NCBI GenBank assembly: GCA_003243275.1
Contig: QFQR01000005.1
Location: 160,592-224,591, forward strand
Direction: 5' to 3'
DNA from: Leifsonia xyli
GTDB lineage: Bacteria > Actinomycetota > Actinomycetes > Actinomycetales > Microbacteriaceae
Length of the DNA: 64,000 nt
The number at the start of each line of letters is the position of its first letter. Position 1 is the first letter of the stretch. Made by a program: the position numbers and the translations under genes. The notes under the pieces are model-generated. The model worked only from the letters and a program-made list of their open reading frames with translations, did not search any database and was not told the DNA's origin. Positions 52,313 through 60,319 of this stretch are shown here, one piece after another.

Positions 52313-52699
52313 TTTTTTTTCCTGTAATCCCTGATTTTTTGTTGCTAATCCGACAATGTCTCTAGTGTCGTCGCCGTGTCGCTCTCGCGCGCGAAGACGG
52401 GCGATAGACGGTCGTAAGGAGGTTGCCGTCCATCAACGTGAGCCATCGGCCCGAAACGTTGTCGGACGGTGTCGATATCCATCTTGGCGCGAGCGAGGAG
52501 CCGCAATGATCCAGTCGATGTGTCGGTGACATCTATGCGCCGCTTGACAGGCGGTCGCCATGTAGTCTATAAGAAGGTCAGCTGCAGCGTCATCAGACTG
52601 TGGCGCAAGATGACAGGTCGCTCGAACAGAAGCCGACCGCCCGGGCCGCTTTCCGAAACGGGACGCCGCCGTCGATCATGCTGATCTAGGGTATACGTC
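52313..52699 (+). promoter_or_regulatory. regulatory gap with a strong sigma-70-type promoter
   Basis: TTGACA (52544-52549) and TATAAG (52568-52573) are separated by 18 bp, which is a near-consensus housekeeping promoter and unusual in this GC-rich context. It points at the genes from 52700 onward. At 52308-52345 two CCTGATTTTTT direct repeats follow the XRE stop and may act as a terminator or operator. Confidence 0.6.
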
Positions 52700-53260
52700 A
52701 TGCTTGCAGTGCGTTTGGGGTCATCCCACGAAAAGCGTCTCATCCACGAGGGCCAAGTGCTCTCCCGGCAGCTCCGCCGTCGCGTCCGCGCGCTCGGTGG
52801 GGACGCCCGCGGACCGGACGATGAAGTCGTCAAGTCCAACCACATGCTCGGCCACGACGTCGTCGGGCTGGTCACGCTGAGGGTCCGCGTCGGCGCAGTC
52901 GTCGCCACTCTGATCTGCGCGCCCGGCGTCTACTTCAGGCAAGACCATCCCGAGCGCCGGGCGGCGCTCGATGAACTCGCCGCCGTCCGCCGCGCCCAGG
53001 GACGTCGGGCCCTGGTTGTCACCAAGCACGAAGCGCTCGGGCGCGAGCCGTTTGACCTTGTTGCGGGGGTCGCTCGCCCGACAAGCGACCGTCGCCGTTG
53101 CGCCGAGGCGGTGTTGGCCTCCACCGGCAGAAGGCCCTGCGGCGCGGACCGTCGCCGGGCCGCAGGCAGCGCCGGGCCGCACCCGCGTGATCCGCAGCTC
53201 CCGGGCCCGGCCGCGGTCCGCCCGCCGAGTGGCGAGACCTGTGTGGACGACGCCGCGTGA
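52700..53260 (+). CDS. hypothetical protein of the tRNA-Gly-linked module
   Basis: A 186-codon frame with the strong third-position GC of real genes in its first 130 codons (RLGSSHEKRLIHEGQVLSRQ, LGHDVVGLVTLRVRVGAVVA, RRAALDELAAVRRAQGRRAL). I do not recognise the family. The last 50 codons are Arg/Pro/Gly-rich and could be a frameshifted or degenerate end. It follows the strong promoter at 52544 and precedes the FtsH-like gene by two places. Confidence 0.5.
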   Translation: MLAVRLGSSHEKRLIHEGQVLSRQLRRRVRALGGDARGPDDEVVKSNHMLGHDVVGLVTLRVRVGAVVATLICAPGVYFRQDHPERRAALDELAAVRRAQGRRALVVTKHEALGREPFDLVAGVARPTSDRRRCAEAVLASTGRRPCGADRRRAAGSAGPHPRDPQLPGPAAVRPPSGETCVDDAA

Positions 53261-53297
53261 GGCGCGGCGTTTCGAGTGAGGGCGCGGCGTCGCGCTG

Positions 53298-53705
53298 ATG
53301 GCCGAGGTTCCGCCGCGCCGTCGTGGCGCGCGCGTGATCCGGGGCTGCTTTCGCCGCAAGAGGCCGCCCCGCCGTCATCCGCGCGCCTTTCACACCTGGC
53401 GCTCTGCGCTTTCTTCTGACGAGAGCCGGCGCCAGGCGCTCGGCGAAGCGCTCCGGCGCATCGCCCTTCACGACGATCCCCGCTGGCCGGCTGCGGCCGG
53501 CGGGGACGCCAGCGCCGCCATCGCGCTCACGCTCGGTCGGCTCTGGACACGAGAGGTCGTGGACATCCGCCGCGACCTCATCCTGTGCGCCCTTTGGCTC
53601 ACCGCCTCGGCCGGAGATCCGGCGTCGACCCTACTGCTGCGCGTGATGCGCGAGCGGATCGCCGAGACCGACCCAAATGCGAGAAAAGTCAAAAGCCGAG
53701 CTTGA
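53298..53705 (+). CDS. small hypothetical protein coupled to the AAA peptidase gene
   Basis: A 135-residue mainly helical protein, basic at the N-terminus, with the well-conserved-looking block IALTLGRLWTREVVDIRRDL and LCALWLTASAGDPASTLLL. Family unknown. It overlaps the following AAA-peptidase gene by 29 bp, so the two are co-translated and the product may be its partner or adaptor. Confidence 0.62.
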   Translation: MAEVPPRRRGARVIRGCFRRKRPPRRHPRAFHTWRSALSSDESRRQALGEALRRIALHDDPRWPAAAGGDASAAIALTLGRLWTREVVDIRRDLILCALWLTASAGDPASTLLLRVMRERIAETDPNARKVKSRA

Positions 53706-55650
53706 GGAAGACGGGCTGGTCGACGCACCGGAGCCGTTTGATCCGGCAGGCGTCGTCGCGACCGAGATCCTGCATGCCGCGCTTCCCAGTGCCGTGTTGG
53801 CGGCGGTCAGGCGCCACGAGCCGAAAATCTTCGCGCTCGACGTCCCGGGCTCAGGCTGGTTGAGCCCGATCGCAACCGCCCTGAGATGCCGTTTCGAGAA
53901 TGCCGCTGTCTATACGCCGGCCGACATGGTCTCGACGCCAGCCAAAGGCCGCAGCTCGACGATCGTGCGCGGGCCGACCTTCGTCGTGCTCGGCGATCCC
54001 ATGCGCTTGCCGCCGGAACTGATCGCCGGAGCCGACGTGCGGATCCCGATCCGGCCGACCGCGCGCGCTCTGCGACGGGCCTTGAGGAAGCTTTACGGCG
54101 CGCGCGCCGTCGTCCGTCCATCCGATTTCGCAGGGCTCGACGGTCCGGAAATCTTCGTGGCCATGCGCCCCGGCTCGACCCCGCGCGAGGTCGTGGCGCG
54201 CTGGCGCAGGATCGCCGTGAGTTTGAGCGCGCCGATCGCGGCCGACCGCACGCCGCTCCTGCGGGATCTTGCGGGCTATGGCGACGCTAAGTCTCCCCTC
54301 CTTGCAATCGCCGATGACATCCATCGCGTCCGAGACGGCAAGCTTTCTGGCGCAGAGCTCCCCTCGCTTCTGCTGCATGGCAAGCCCGGAACCGGCAAGA
54401 CGCTCCTGGCGCGCTCGCTCGCAAAATCCGTCGGCCTGCCCCTGGTCCAGACCAGCATCGGCGACTGGTTCAGCGGCGAGCGCGCTCACCTTGGGACGGT
54501 CATTGGGCAGGCCCGGCAGTTCTTCGAGCGCGCCACGTCGGCCGCGCCCTGCGTCGCCCTGATCGACGAGCTGGACGCGCTTCCTGACCGCATGCATCTG
54601 GAAGCCCGCGACCGGGATTGGTGGACCCCGATCATCACCATGGTGCTGCTCTCGATCGACCGGATCCGCGCGACAAGCCGCGGCGTCGTGCTGATCGGAG
54701 CGACCAATCATTATCGTCATCTCGACGAAGCGTTGGTGAGACCAGGGCGCTTCGACATCCATCTCGAAATCACCGGGCCGACCACCGAGCAGGACTTCTC
54801 TGAAATCCTCCGGCAGCACCTCAACGGGGCGCTGCCCGACGCAGACCTGTCAGGAGTCGCCAGAGCCGCCCTGGCGCGCGGCGCGACCGGCGCGGTCGTC
54901 GAATCCTGGGTCCGCGCGGCCCGCGAGCGCGCGCGCTCCAAGGCGCGCGACCTGATCCTTGTAGACCTCGTGGAGCAGGCGACGCCGGCGCCCGACCGCT
55001 CGCCCGACAAGGAGCTGACGATCGCGCATCATGAGGCCGCCCACGCCGTGGTCGGCCGCGTGCTCGGCTTCAAGGTCCGCTCCGTCACCCTGGTGAGGGA
55101 AGGCGCCGTCGCCGGCAAGGCCTCCTTCACCGAAGACGACGCCCCGACCACGAAAGCCCAGATCGAGGCCCATGTCGTGTGCGGGCTCGCCGGCCGCGCC
55201 GCCGACGAGCTCCTGAACGGCGCCGCCGAAGGCGGTGCGATCGGCGACCTGCACACGGCCACCGGGCTCGTCGCCGCCACCCATGCGGCTTACGGGCTGC
55301 AAGGGCGCCTGAGCTCCGTTGGCTCGATCGAGGACGCTGTCGCGGCGCTCAAGTTCGATCGCAGGCTCGCTGGCAAGGTCGAAGCCGACATGCAGCGCCT
55401 GATGGGAGAGGCGCGCCGTTTGGTGGCCCTCCATCGGGGCGCGATCCGAAGCCTCGCGGGCACGCTCGTCACGAACAGGGTCATCACGCAGGTGGAAGTG
55501 GACGAGGCGATCGCCGCCGATCCCGCCAGCCGCGTTGCGGCGATCTGGAGGAAGATCGTCGAGCGCGTCACTGACGAGGATCAGGATGGCGATGCCGATC
55601 CGCAGCTAGAGGCCGATCAGGGCCCGGGCCTTCCAGAGGGCGACCGCTGA
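53677..55650 (+). CDS. FtsH-like AAA+ ATPase/M41 zinc peptidase without membrane helices
   Basis: A 657-residue protein. Residues 1-210 are a domain of its own. The AAA+ domain follows: Walker A GKPGTGKT (about 235-242), Walker B CVALIDELDALPD, the pore or sensor stretch GVVLIGATNHYRHLDEALVRP and RPGRFDIHLEITGP. The C-terminal M41 peptidase has HHEAAHAVV (HExxH at 452-456) and a third zinc-ligand region GGAIGDLHTAT. The domain order equals FtsH, but the two N-terminal membrane helices are missing, so it is a soluble relative seen in integrative elements of Rhizobiales. The substrate is unknown; regulated proteolysis of an element protein such as the XRE repressor is possible. Confidence 0.83.
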   Translation: MREKSKAELEEDGLVDAPEPFDPAGVVATEILHAALPSAVLAAVRRHEPKIFALDVPGSGWLSPIATALRCRFENAAVYTPADMVSTPAKGRSSTIVRGPTFVVLGDPMRLPPELIAGADVRIPIRPTARALRRALRKLYGARAVVRPSDFAGLDGPEIFVAMRPGSTPREVVARWRRIAVSLSAPIAADRTPLLRDLAGYGDAKSPLLAIADDIHRVRDGKLSGAELPSLLLHGKPGTGKTLLARSLAKSVGLPLVQTSIGDWFSGERAHLGTVIGQARQFFERATSAAPCVALIDELDALPDRMHLEARDRDWWTPIITMVLLSIDRIRATSRGVVLIGATNHYRHLDEALVRPGRFDIHLEITGPTTEQDFSEILRQHLNGALPDADLSGVARAALARGATGAVVESWVRAARERARSKARDLILVDLVEQATPAPDRSPDKELTIAHHEAAHAVVGRVLGFKVRSVTLVREGAVAGKASFTEDDAPTTKAQIEAHVVCGLAGRAADELLNGAAEGGAIGDLHTATGLVAATHAAYGLQGRLSSVGSIEDAVAALKFDRRLAGKVEADMQRLMGEARRLVALHRGAIRSLAGTLVTNRVITQVEVDEAIAADPASRVAAIWRKIVERVTDEDQDGDADPQLEADQGPGLPEGDR

Positions 55651-55928
55651 TGGCCTCCGACGCGATGGACGAGCTGACCCGGCTCTTGCGCGAGGCGAGC
55701 CACACAGCGCTCGCCGGACAGCCGCTGCTTGAGCGCTGGCTGCTTGACCGATCCCTGGGCTTCCCATGTCTCGTGGGCGTCGTCATCGGTCATCCGCTCA
55801 TCCCGGACGGCCACTTCGTACGCACCAGCCGCCTGCGTCGCATCGAGCCCGAAGCCGGCTGGGCTCTGACCCGCAACCGCTATTACCGGCTCGGCCAGAG
55901 CCTGGACGACTGGCGGAGGATGCAGTGA
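55650..55928 (+). CDS. DUF6634-family protein
   Basis: A 92-residue protein with the pattern FPCLVGVVIGHPLIPDGHFV, RTSRLRRIEPEAGWALTRNR and YYRLG, as in DUF6634 proteins that accompany AAA ATPase genes in alphaproteobacterial elements. Its ATG overlaps the AAA-peptidase stop (TGATG). Function unknown. Confidence 0.7.
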   Translation: MASDAMDELTRLLREASHTALAGQPLLERWLLDRSLGFPCLVGVVIGHPLIPDGHFVRTSRLRRIEPEAGWALTRNRYYRLGQSLDDWRRMQ

Positions 55929-56195
55929 GGGACCGCCGCTACCAGTTCCTCAAATCAGCTCCGGCAGACCAGGGATTGATAGGTTCCGGATCTGACCGGG
56001 CTCGCCCGGCGTCGATCCCCTCATCCCTGAACGCCGACGCAGCGAAAGAGGGAATGGCCGAAACAGGCGATCACCAGATGAGGAATCGGTCGAACCCGCT
56101 CCCGAAGACTGGTAGAAAGCTGGTAGCAGGCGCAAAATTGGCTCTGGCGAACTTGGCCGCGTCGGCTAGTAGCTTAGAGGATGTAAGGAGAATTG
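55929..56195. other. element edge beside tRNA-Gly
   Basis: No integrase or other gene is recognised between the DUF6634 stop and the tRNA 3' end. A frame starting at a GTG overlapping the DUF6634 stop runs on through the tRNA and is not a real gene. Directly repeated CTGGTAG (about 56110 and 56122) is the only structure seen. Confidence 0.4.
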
Positions 56196-56269
56196 TGGAG
56201 CGGGCGAAGGGAATCGAACCCTCGTATGCAGCTTGGGAAGCTGCCGTTCTACCATTGAACTACGCCCGC
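56196..56269 (-). tRNA. tRNA-Gly (anticodon CCC)
   Basis: Read on the minus strand it folds fully: acceptor GCGGGCG/CGCCCGC, D arm with GTAGTTCAATGGTAGAAC, anticodon stem GCAGC/GCTGC with loop TTCCCAA (anticodon CCC), T arm CGAGGGTTCGATTCCCTTCG, discriminator T and encoded CCA. Its 3' end faces the XRE/AAA-peptidase/DUF6634 module, the usual orientation for a tRNA used as an integration site. I did not find a second copy of the 3' end within the window. Confidence 0.95.
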
Positions 56270-56428
56270 GGCGGGCGCGACCATAAGCCGGGTCGCGGCG
56301 GCGGACAAGCGAGCCGTGAGCGCTCCTTCGTGATCGGGCCGAGGCCGCGGCGCCGTCGACTGGAGCGGCGGAGGGGAGTAGGAAACGGGCGCTCGAGGCG
56401 GCTCGGGCGGCTTTCGGACCCTTGGACG

Positions 56429-56602
56429 ATGGGCGACGGCGCGGACGACATCGCAGGCGCGAAGGCGCTTTCCGGCGCAGGCCGGGCGGCGGGCGCCGTC
56501 GGTCTGGCGCTTCTGCTCGCGACCGCCGCCGCGCTCTGGGCTTCGGAAGGCGCGCGCGTGTTCCTCGATGCGGCGTTTTCGGCCGCGTTGGCCTGCCTGT
56601 AA
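56429..56602 (+). CDS. small single-helix membrane protein
   Basis: A 57-codon frame with one hydrophobic segment (GRAAGAVGLALLLATAAALW) and coding-like composition, ending 16 bp before the SCO-family gene. No family recognised; the ribosome-binding site is weak. Confidence 0.45.
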   Translation: MGDGADDIAGAKALSGAGRAAGAVGLALLLATAAALWASEGARVFLDAAFSAALACL

Positions 56603-56618
56603 CGGAGCGCTCCCGCTT

Positions 56619-57206
56619 ATGTCCCCCCGCACAGCCTTCATCGCCGGCGCGGTCGCCTTTTTGGTCGGCGCGGCCGGTCTCGCCGGCGCCGTGATCCACA
56701 TGGGCGGCGCGAAGCCCGCGACCCAGGCGTCCCTTGTCGGCGGTCCGTTCAATCTCGTCGACCAGGACGGCAAGACCGTCACCGAAGCGGACCTGAAGGG
56801 CAAGCCGACCGTCGTCTTCTTCGGCTTCACCCGCTGCCCGGACATCTGCCCGACCGCGCTCTACGAGATCACGCAGGCCTTCGAGGCGCTGGGGCCGGAC
56901 GCGCAGAAGGTTCAGGCTCTGTTCGTCACCGTCGATCCCGAGCGCGACACGCCGGAGGCGCTGAAAGCCTATCTCGGCGCGTTCTCGCCGCGCATCCGCG
57001 GCCTGACGGGATCGCTTGAGGCCGTGCAGGCGATGACCAAGGAATACAAGGCCTACGCCAAGAAGGCGCCGACGAAGGACGGCGGCTATACGATGGACCA
57101 CACCACGGTGGTCTATCTGATGGACAAGGACGGCGCCTTCGTCGCGCCGCTCAACGTCAAGCGCGAGCCGCAGCAGGTCGCGGCCGAGATCCGCGCTCAG
57201 GTCTGA
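56619..57206 (+). CDS. SCO1/SenC-family copper chaperone
   Basis: A 195-residue membrane-anchored thioredoxin-fold protein. One N-terminal helix (FIAGAVAFLVGAAGLAGAV) is followed by the copper-binding RCPDICP motif (CxxxC, residues about 76-80) after VVFFGFT and the conserved distal His in MDHTTVVYLMD. SCO proteins deliver copper to the CuA centre of cytochrome c oxidase. The ATG at 56619 is preceded by a good GGAG-type context (ACGGAG). It is convergent with the glycosyltransferase gene, ends overlapping by 10 bp. Confidence 0.92.
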   Translation: MSPRTAFIAGAVAFLVGAAGLAGAVIHMGGAKPATQASLVGGPFNLVDQDGKTVTEADLKGKPTVVFFGFTRCPDICPTALYEITQAFEALGPDAQKVQALFVTVDPERDTPEALKAYLGAFSPRIRGLTGSLEAVQAMTKEYKAYAKKAPTKDGGYTMDHTTVVYLMDKDGAFVAPLNVKREPQQVAAEIRAQV

Positions 57207-59119
57207 GGCGGAGTCTCGCGGCGGCGCGAGACGCCGTGCGCGGTCTTCTCCCAGTGGCTGGCGTCGTCCATGACGATCTGCGCCAGCGCCCGCCACGCCG
57301 CCGCGCCCACCAGCAGCCAGTAGAGCGGAAGCGTGAAGAGGTCGGCCGCGACGCTTTGGGGCAGGCGCCGGTCGATCCCCATCCAGCCGCAGGCGAGCGC
57401 GCATGCGAAGCCGAGGATCAGGCTTGCTACGTGGAAGCCTGCGAGGAGCCCGTCGATGAGACCCGAGGCGGGCGACAGCAGCACGCCGGTGAAGCCCGTG
57501 AGCAGCAGTGCGGCGAGGGCGACCGGATAGGCGAGGGCGGACAGGACGACGCCCGCGATCGCGAGCTGCGCCGCGACGAAGCGGAGCCAGCCGAGCCGAC
57601 GAAGCAGCCCGGCCGGGCGCCGGCCATGCACGATCGCCGTCACCATGTAGCCCTTCATCCAGCGCGTGCGTTGCTTGAGCCAGGCCTTCGGCGCGATCGG
57701 CGCCTCCTCCCAGGTCGTCGAATGGATCGTGGCGGTGCGGAAGCCGGAGCGGGCGAGCCGCAGGCCGAGATCCGCGTCCTCGGTGACGTTGCCCGCGTCC
57801 CAGCCGCCGAGCGCGCGCAGCGTCGCGGTCCGGAAATGGTTCGAGGTGCCCCCGAGCGGGATCGGCAGTCGCAGCGCCGCGAGCGCGGGCAGTACGACGT
57901 CGAACAAGGCGGCATATTCGATTGCGAAATGCCGGACGAGCCAGCCGTCGCGCAGATTGTCGATTGCGAGCTTCGCCTGGACGCAGGCGAGATCCGGCCC
58001 GGAGCGCCGGAAAGCCTCGACGGCGAGCCGGAGCTGCGCCGGGTCGGGTCGATCCTCGGCGTCATAGACCGTGACATAGGCGCCGCGCGCGGCGAGCAGG
58101 CCCGCGTTCAGCGCCCGCGGCTTGGTGCGGGGACCGCCGGGAGGAAGCGTCATGATCTCGATCCCGGCGCGCGGCGGACGCTCGGCGAGCGCCCGGATCG
58201 TTTCCTCGTCGCCGTCCTCGATGAGGATTTTCAGATCGAGTTTGGCGCGGGGATAGTCGAGCCGTTCCAGCGCGTCGAGCAGTCCAGGGACGACCGCGGC
58301 CTCGCCGTAAAGCGCGGTCAGCACCGTGTAGACCGGCAGGTCCGCGTCCGGCGTCTCTGCGCGCAGGCGGTCCCGCGGCGGGGTGAAGGCGACCAGCAGG
58401 CGGAAACCGTTCGAGGCGGCGAACAGCAGGCCTCCGAAGAGAAGAAGCAAGTCGCCAGCGCCCGGCGCCCAAATCGCCGCGGCGACGAACGCCGTGAGCA
58501 AGACGAACAGTCCGATCCGCCCCCGTCGCCCGACGCGCGGCATGGCATGCGCGACCGTCAGCTCAGGCGTCTTGGCCGCGGGTCCCTCGGCGGCCCGTTC
58601 CGCCAACCTCTCGCACGCCCGCGCGACTGCAAGGTCCATGAAGGCGCGGGGGCCGGCAAGCGCGATCGCGTGGGTGCGGGTCTGGCCGCGCCGGGAGGTC
58701 GCGAGACGCCGCGTCGCCGTTCCGCGCGTCGCGACGACGAAGCGGGGCTCGCCGCAGGCGTCGACGCCGGCGAGATGGCCGTTCGCCATGGCGAGCGCGA
58801 AGGCGTCCGCGTCGATCGGTCCTGCGGTGCGATCCTGCGCGCCGACAACGTCGACCCCGATTGATCGCGCGAGCGCCCGTACCAGGTCGTCCTCGGAAAA
58901 GGCGTTCGACGCGAGCAGCGCATCGAAAGGCTCGACCCCCGCACGCCTCGCCTCGGCCAACGCCGCATGGAGCGGACCCGGCGGAAGGCCCGCGCGTTCC
59001 AGCGCCGCGAGGTCCGGCGGCAGCGGCGGCGCAGCCGGCCGGGCCGGGCGGGCGCAATCGGCCGCCGCGTCGCCAAGCGCGATCGGACGCGCGAATAAGC
59101 GCGCGGACTCCTGTATCAA
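57197..59119 (-). CDS. family 2 glycosyltransferase with N-terminal MshEN-like domain
   Basis: A 640-residue membrane protein. Residues about 35-150 (LERAGLPPGPLHAALAEARR ... SEDDLVRALARSIGVDVVGA) resemble the MshEN/GspE N-terminal domain, which can bind c-di-GMP in related proteins. Two helices follow, then the GT2 domain: VYTVLTALYGEAAVVPGLLD, DGDEETIRAL, YVTVYDAEDRPDP (DxD-type), TEDADLGLRL and KQRTRWMKGY (QxxRW), then about four more helices. It probably makes or exports a cell-surface polysaccharide. The regulatory role of the N-terminal domain is inference. Confidence 0.85.
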   Translation of the reverse strand: MIQESARLFARPIALGDAAADCARPARPAAPPLPPDLAALERAGLPPGPLHAALAEARRAGVEPFDALLASNAFSEDDLVRALARSIGVDVVGAQDRTAGPIDADAFALAMANGHLAGVDACGEPRFVVATRGTATRRLATSRRGQTRTHAIALAGPRAFMDLAVARACERLAERAAEGPAAKTPELTVAHAMPRVGRRGRIGLFVLLTAFVAAAIWAPGAGDLLLLFGGLLFAASNGFRLLVAFTPPRDRLRAETPDADLPVYTVLTALYGEAAVVPGLLDALERLDYPRAKLDLKILIEDGDEETIRALAERPPRAGIEIMTLPPGGPRTKPRALNAGLLAARGAYVTVYDAEDRPDPAQLRLAVEAFRRSGPDLACVQAKLAIDNLRDGWLVRHFAIEYAALFDVVLPALAALRLPIPLGGTSNHFRTATLRALGGWDAGNVTEDADLGLRLARSGFRTATIHSTTWEEAPIAPKAWLKQRTRWMKGYMVTAIVHGRRPAGLLRRLGWLRFVAAQLAIAGVVLSALAYPVALAALLLTGFTGVLLSPASGLIDGLLAGFHVASLILGFACALACGWMGIDRRLPQSVAADLFTLPLYWLLVGAAAWRALAQIVMDDASHWEKTAHGVSRRRETPPQT

Positions 59120-59214
59120 AGGATGACGCCCCCGACGCGCCGTCGCGGGCGACGGCGGCCATGCTTAACGAAGATCTAAAGCGTACAATCGACGCGGGCG
59201 AGGAGTCGAGTCGG

Positions 59215-60087
59215 ATGCAACTTGCTATCGGACGCGCTCGGGCGGCGTTTTTCGCGGGCCTCGCGGCCTGCGGCGTCGCGTTCGTCCTGGCGGCCGCTCC
59301 CGCCGCGGCGCAATCGTCCGACGGCGTCGCGATCCCGCGCTATTCCGACCCCAAGGCGCGGATCGAGAAGCCGGACCTGCCGCGCAACCGCATCTTCAAA
59401 TGGGCGACGGGCGACGACTATCCGCCGTTCCACTACATCGACGCCGAAGGGCAGCCGACGGGCTTCGCGGTCGATCTCGCAAGAGCGATCTGCGAGGAGC
59501 TGAAGATCGCCTGCACGCTGCAGGCCTGGCGCTGGGACGCGCTGATGGACACGATCGACAAGCGTCAGGCCGACGTCATCCTCGCGATGGTCCGTCCGAC
59601 GCCGGCGTTGCGCTCGCGCTTCCTGATGACGGAGCGTGTTCACCAGACGCCGGCGCGCTTCGTCGCCCGCAACGACAAGGCCGTCCCCGACGCGACGCCC
59701 GAGGCGCTGAAGGGCAGGAGCGTCGCGGTGGTGAAGGGGTCGGCCCACGAGGCCTTCCTGAAGGCCTATTTTCCCGACGCCGTCCTGAAGCCCTATGACA
59801 AGGCCGAGGCCGCCCGCGCCGCGGTGAAGGACGGCGAGGCCGATCTCGGCTTCGGCGACGCCGTCTCGCTCGCCTTCTGGCTGAACGGCACGGGCTCGGA
59901 CAATTGCTGCCGCTTCGTCGGCGGCCCTTACGTCGACGCGCGCTTCTTCGGCGAGGGCGTGGGAGCGCTGATGGCGCCCGGCGACGAGACGCTCCGGCAG
60001 GCGATCGACTACGCGCTCAAAAGGCTCGACGAGAACGGGACCTACGCCGAGATCTACCTGAAGCACTTTCCGGTCGGCATCTGGTGA
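59215..60087 (+). CDS. extracellular solute-binding protein, family 3
   Basis: A 290-residue periplasmic protein: signal peptide (AFFAGLAACGVAFVLAAAPA AAQ), then the family 3 pattern FKWATGDDYPPFHYIDAEGQ, PTGFAVDLARAICEELKI, WDALMDTIDKRQADVILAMV, and LKGRSVAVVKGSAHEAFLKA. It resembles amino-acid-type receptors. It is not next to a permease, so it is an orphan binding protein. I start at 59215 because GAGGAG lies about 9 nt upstream; an ATG at 59161 is also in frame. Confidence 0.83.
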   Translation: MQLAIGRARAAFFAGLAACGVAFVLAAAPAAAQSSDGVAIPRYSDPKARIEKPDLPRNRIFKWATGDDYPPFHYIDAEGQPTGFAVDLARAICEELKIACTLQAWRWDALMDTIDKRQADVILAMVRPTPALRSRFLMTERVHQTPARFVARNDKAVPDATPEALKGRSVAVVKGSAHEAFLKAYFPDAVLKPYDKAEAARAAVKDGEADLGFGDAVSLAFWLNGTGSDNCCRFVGGPYVDARFFGEGVGALMAPGDETLRQAIDYALKRLDENGTYAEIYLKHFPVGIW

Positions 60088-60120
60088 GGCCGGGCGGGGC
60101 TCTGCTCCCGACCGGAGTGC

Positions 60121-60232
60121 GTGCTTCGAGACGCCCGCTGACGCGGGCTCCTCAGCATGAGGCGCGTTGTGGGTTTTGATATCCTCAAACCAACCTCATG
60201 CTGAGGAGCGCCGAAGGCGCGTCTCGAAGCAC
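60121..60232. repeat. long intergenic palindromic element
   Basis: The outer arms GTGCTTCGAGACGC (60121-60134) and GCGTCTCGAAGCAC (60219-60232) are perfect inverted repeats, and the inner CCTCAGCATGAGG (about 60150) and CCTCATGCTGAGG (about 60194) form a second pair. This is the layout of a REP/BIME-like element; similar sequences are known to me from intergenic regions of Rhizobiales. It lies between two convergent-independent genes and would fold into a strong RNA hairpin. A 14-bp piece of it recurs at 62002-62015. Confidence 0.8.
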
Positions 60233-60319
60233 GCAGTTCGCTTCAACCGCGCATGTGGTTTCCCACCGGACGCGATCATGCTTTAGGAAGGTCCGCTCCC
60301 GAACCGGACCGCTTTCGAC

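Noticed and set aside
55929..56195. Possible integrase beside tRNA-Gly
   Set aside because: No tyrosine recombinase motif on either strand in this gap.
55766..56602. A frame running from DUF6634 through the tRNA-Gly gene
   Set aside because: It translates the tRNA (AKGIEPSYAAWEAAVLPLNY), a familiar annotation artefact; only its last 57 codons (from 56429) might be a real small gene.
57236..58864. A 542-codon plus-strand frame over the glycosyltransferase
   Set aside because: Low-complexity Arg/Glu sequence opposite a clear GT2 gene.
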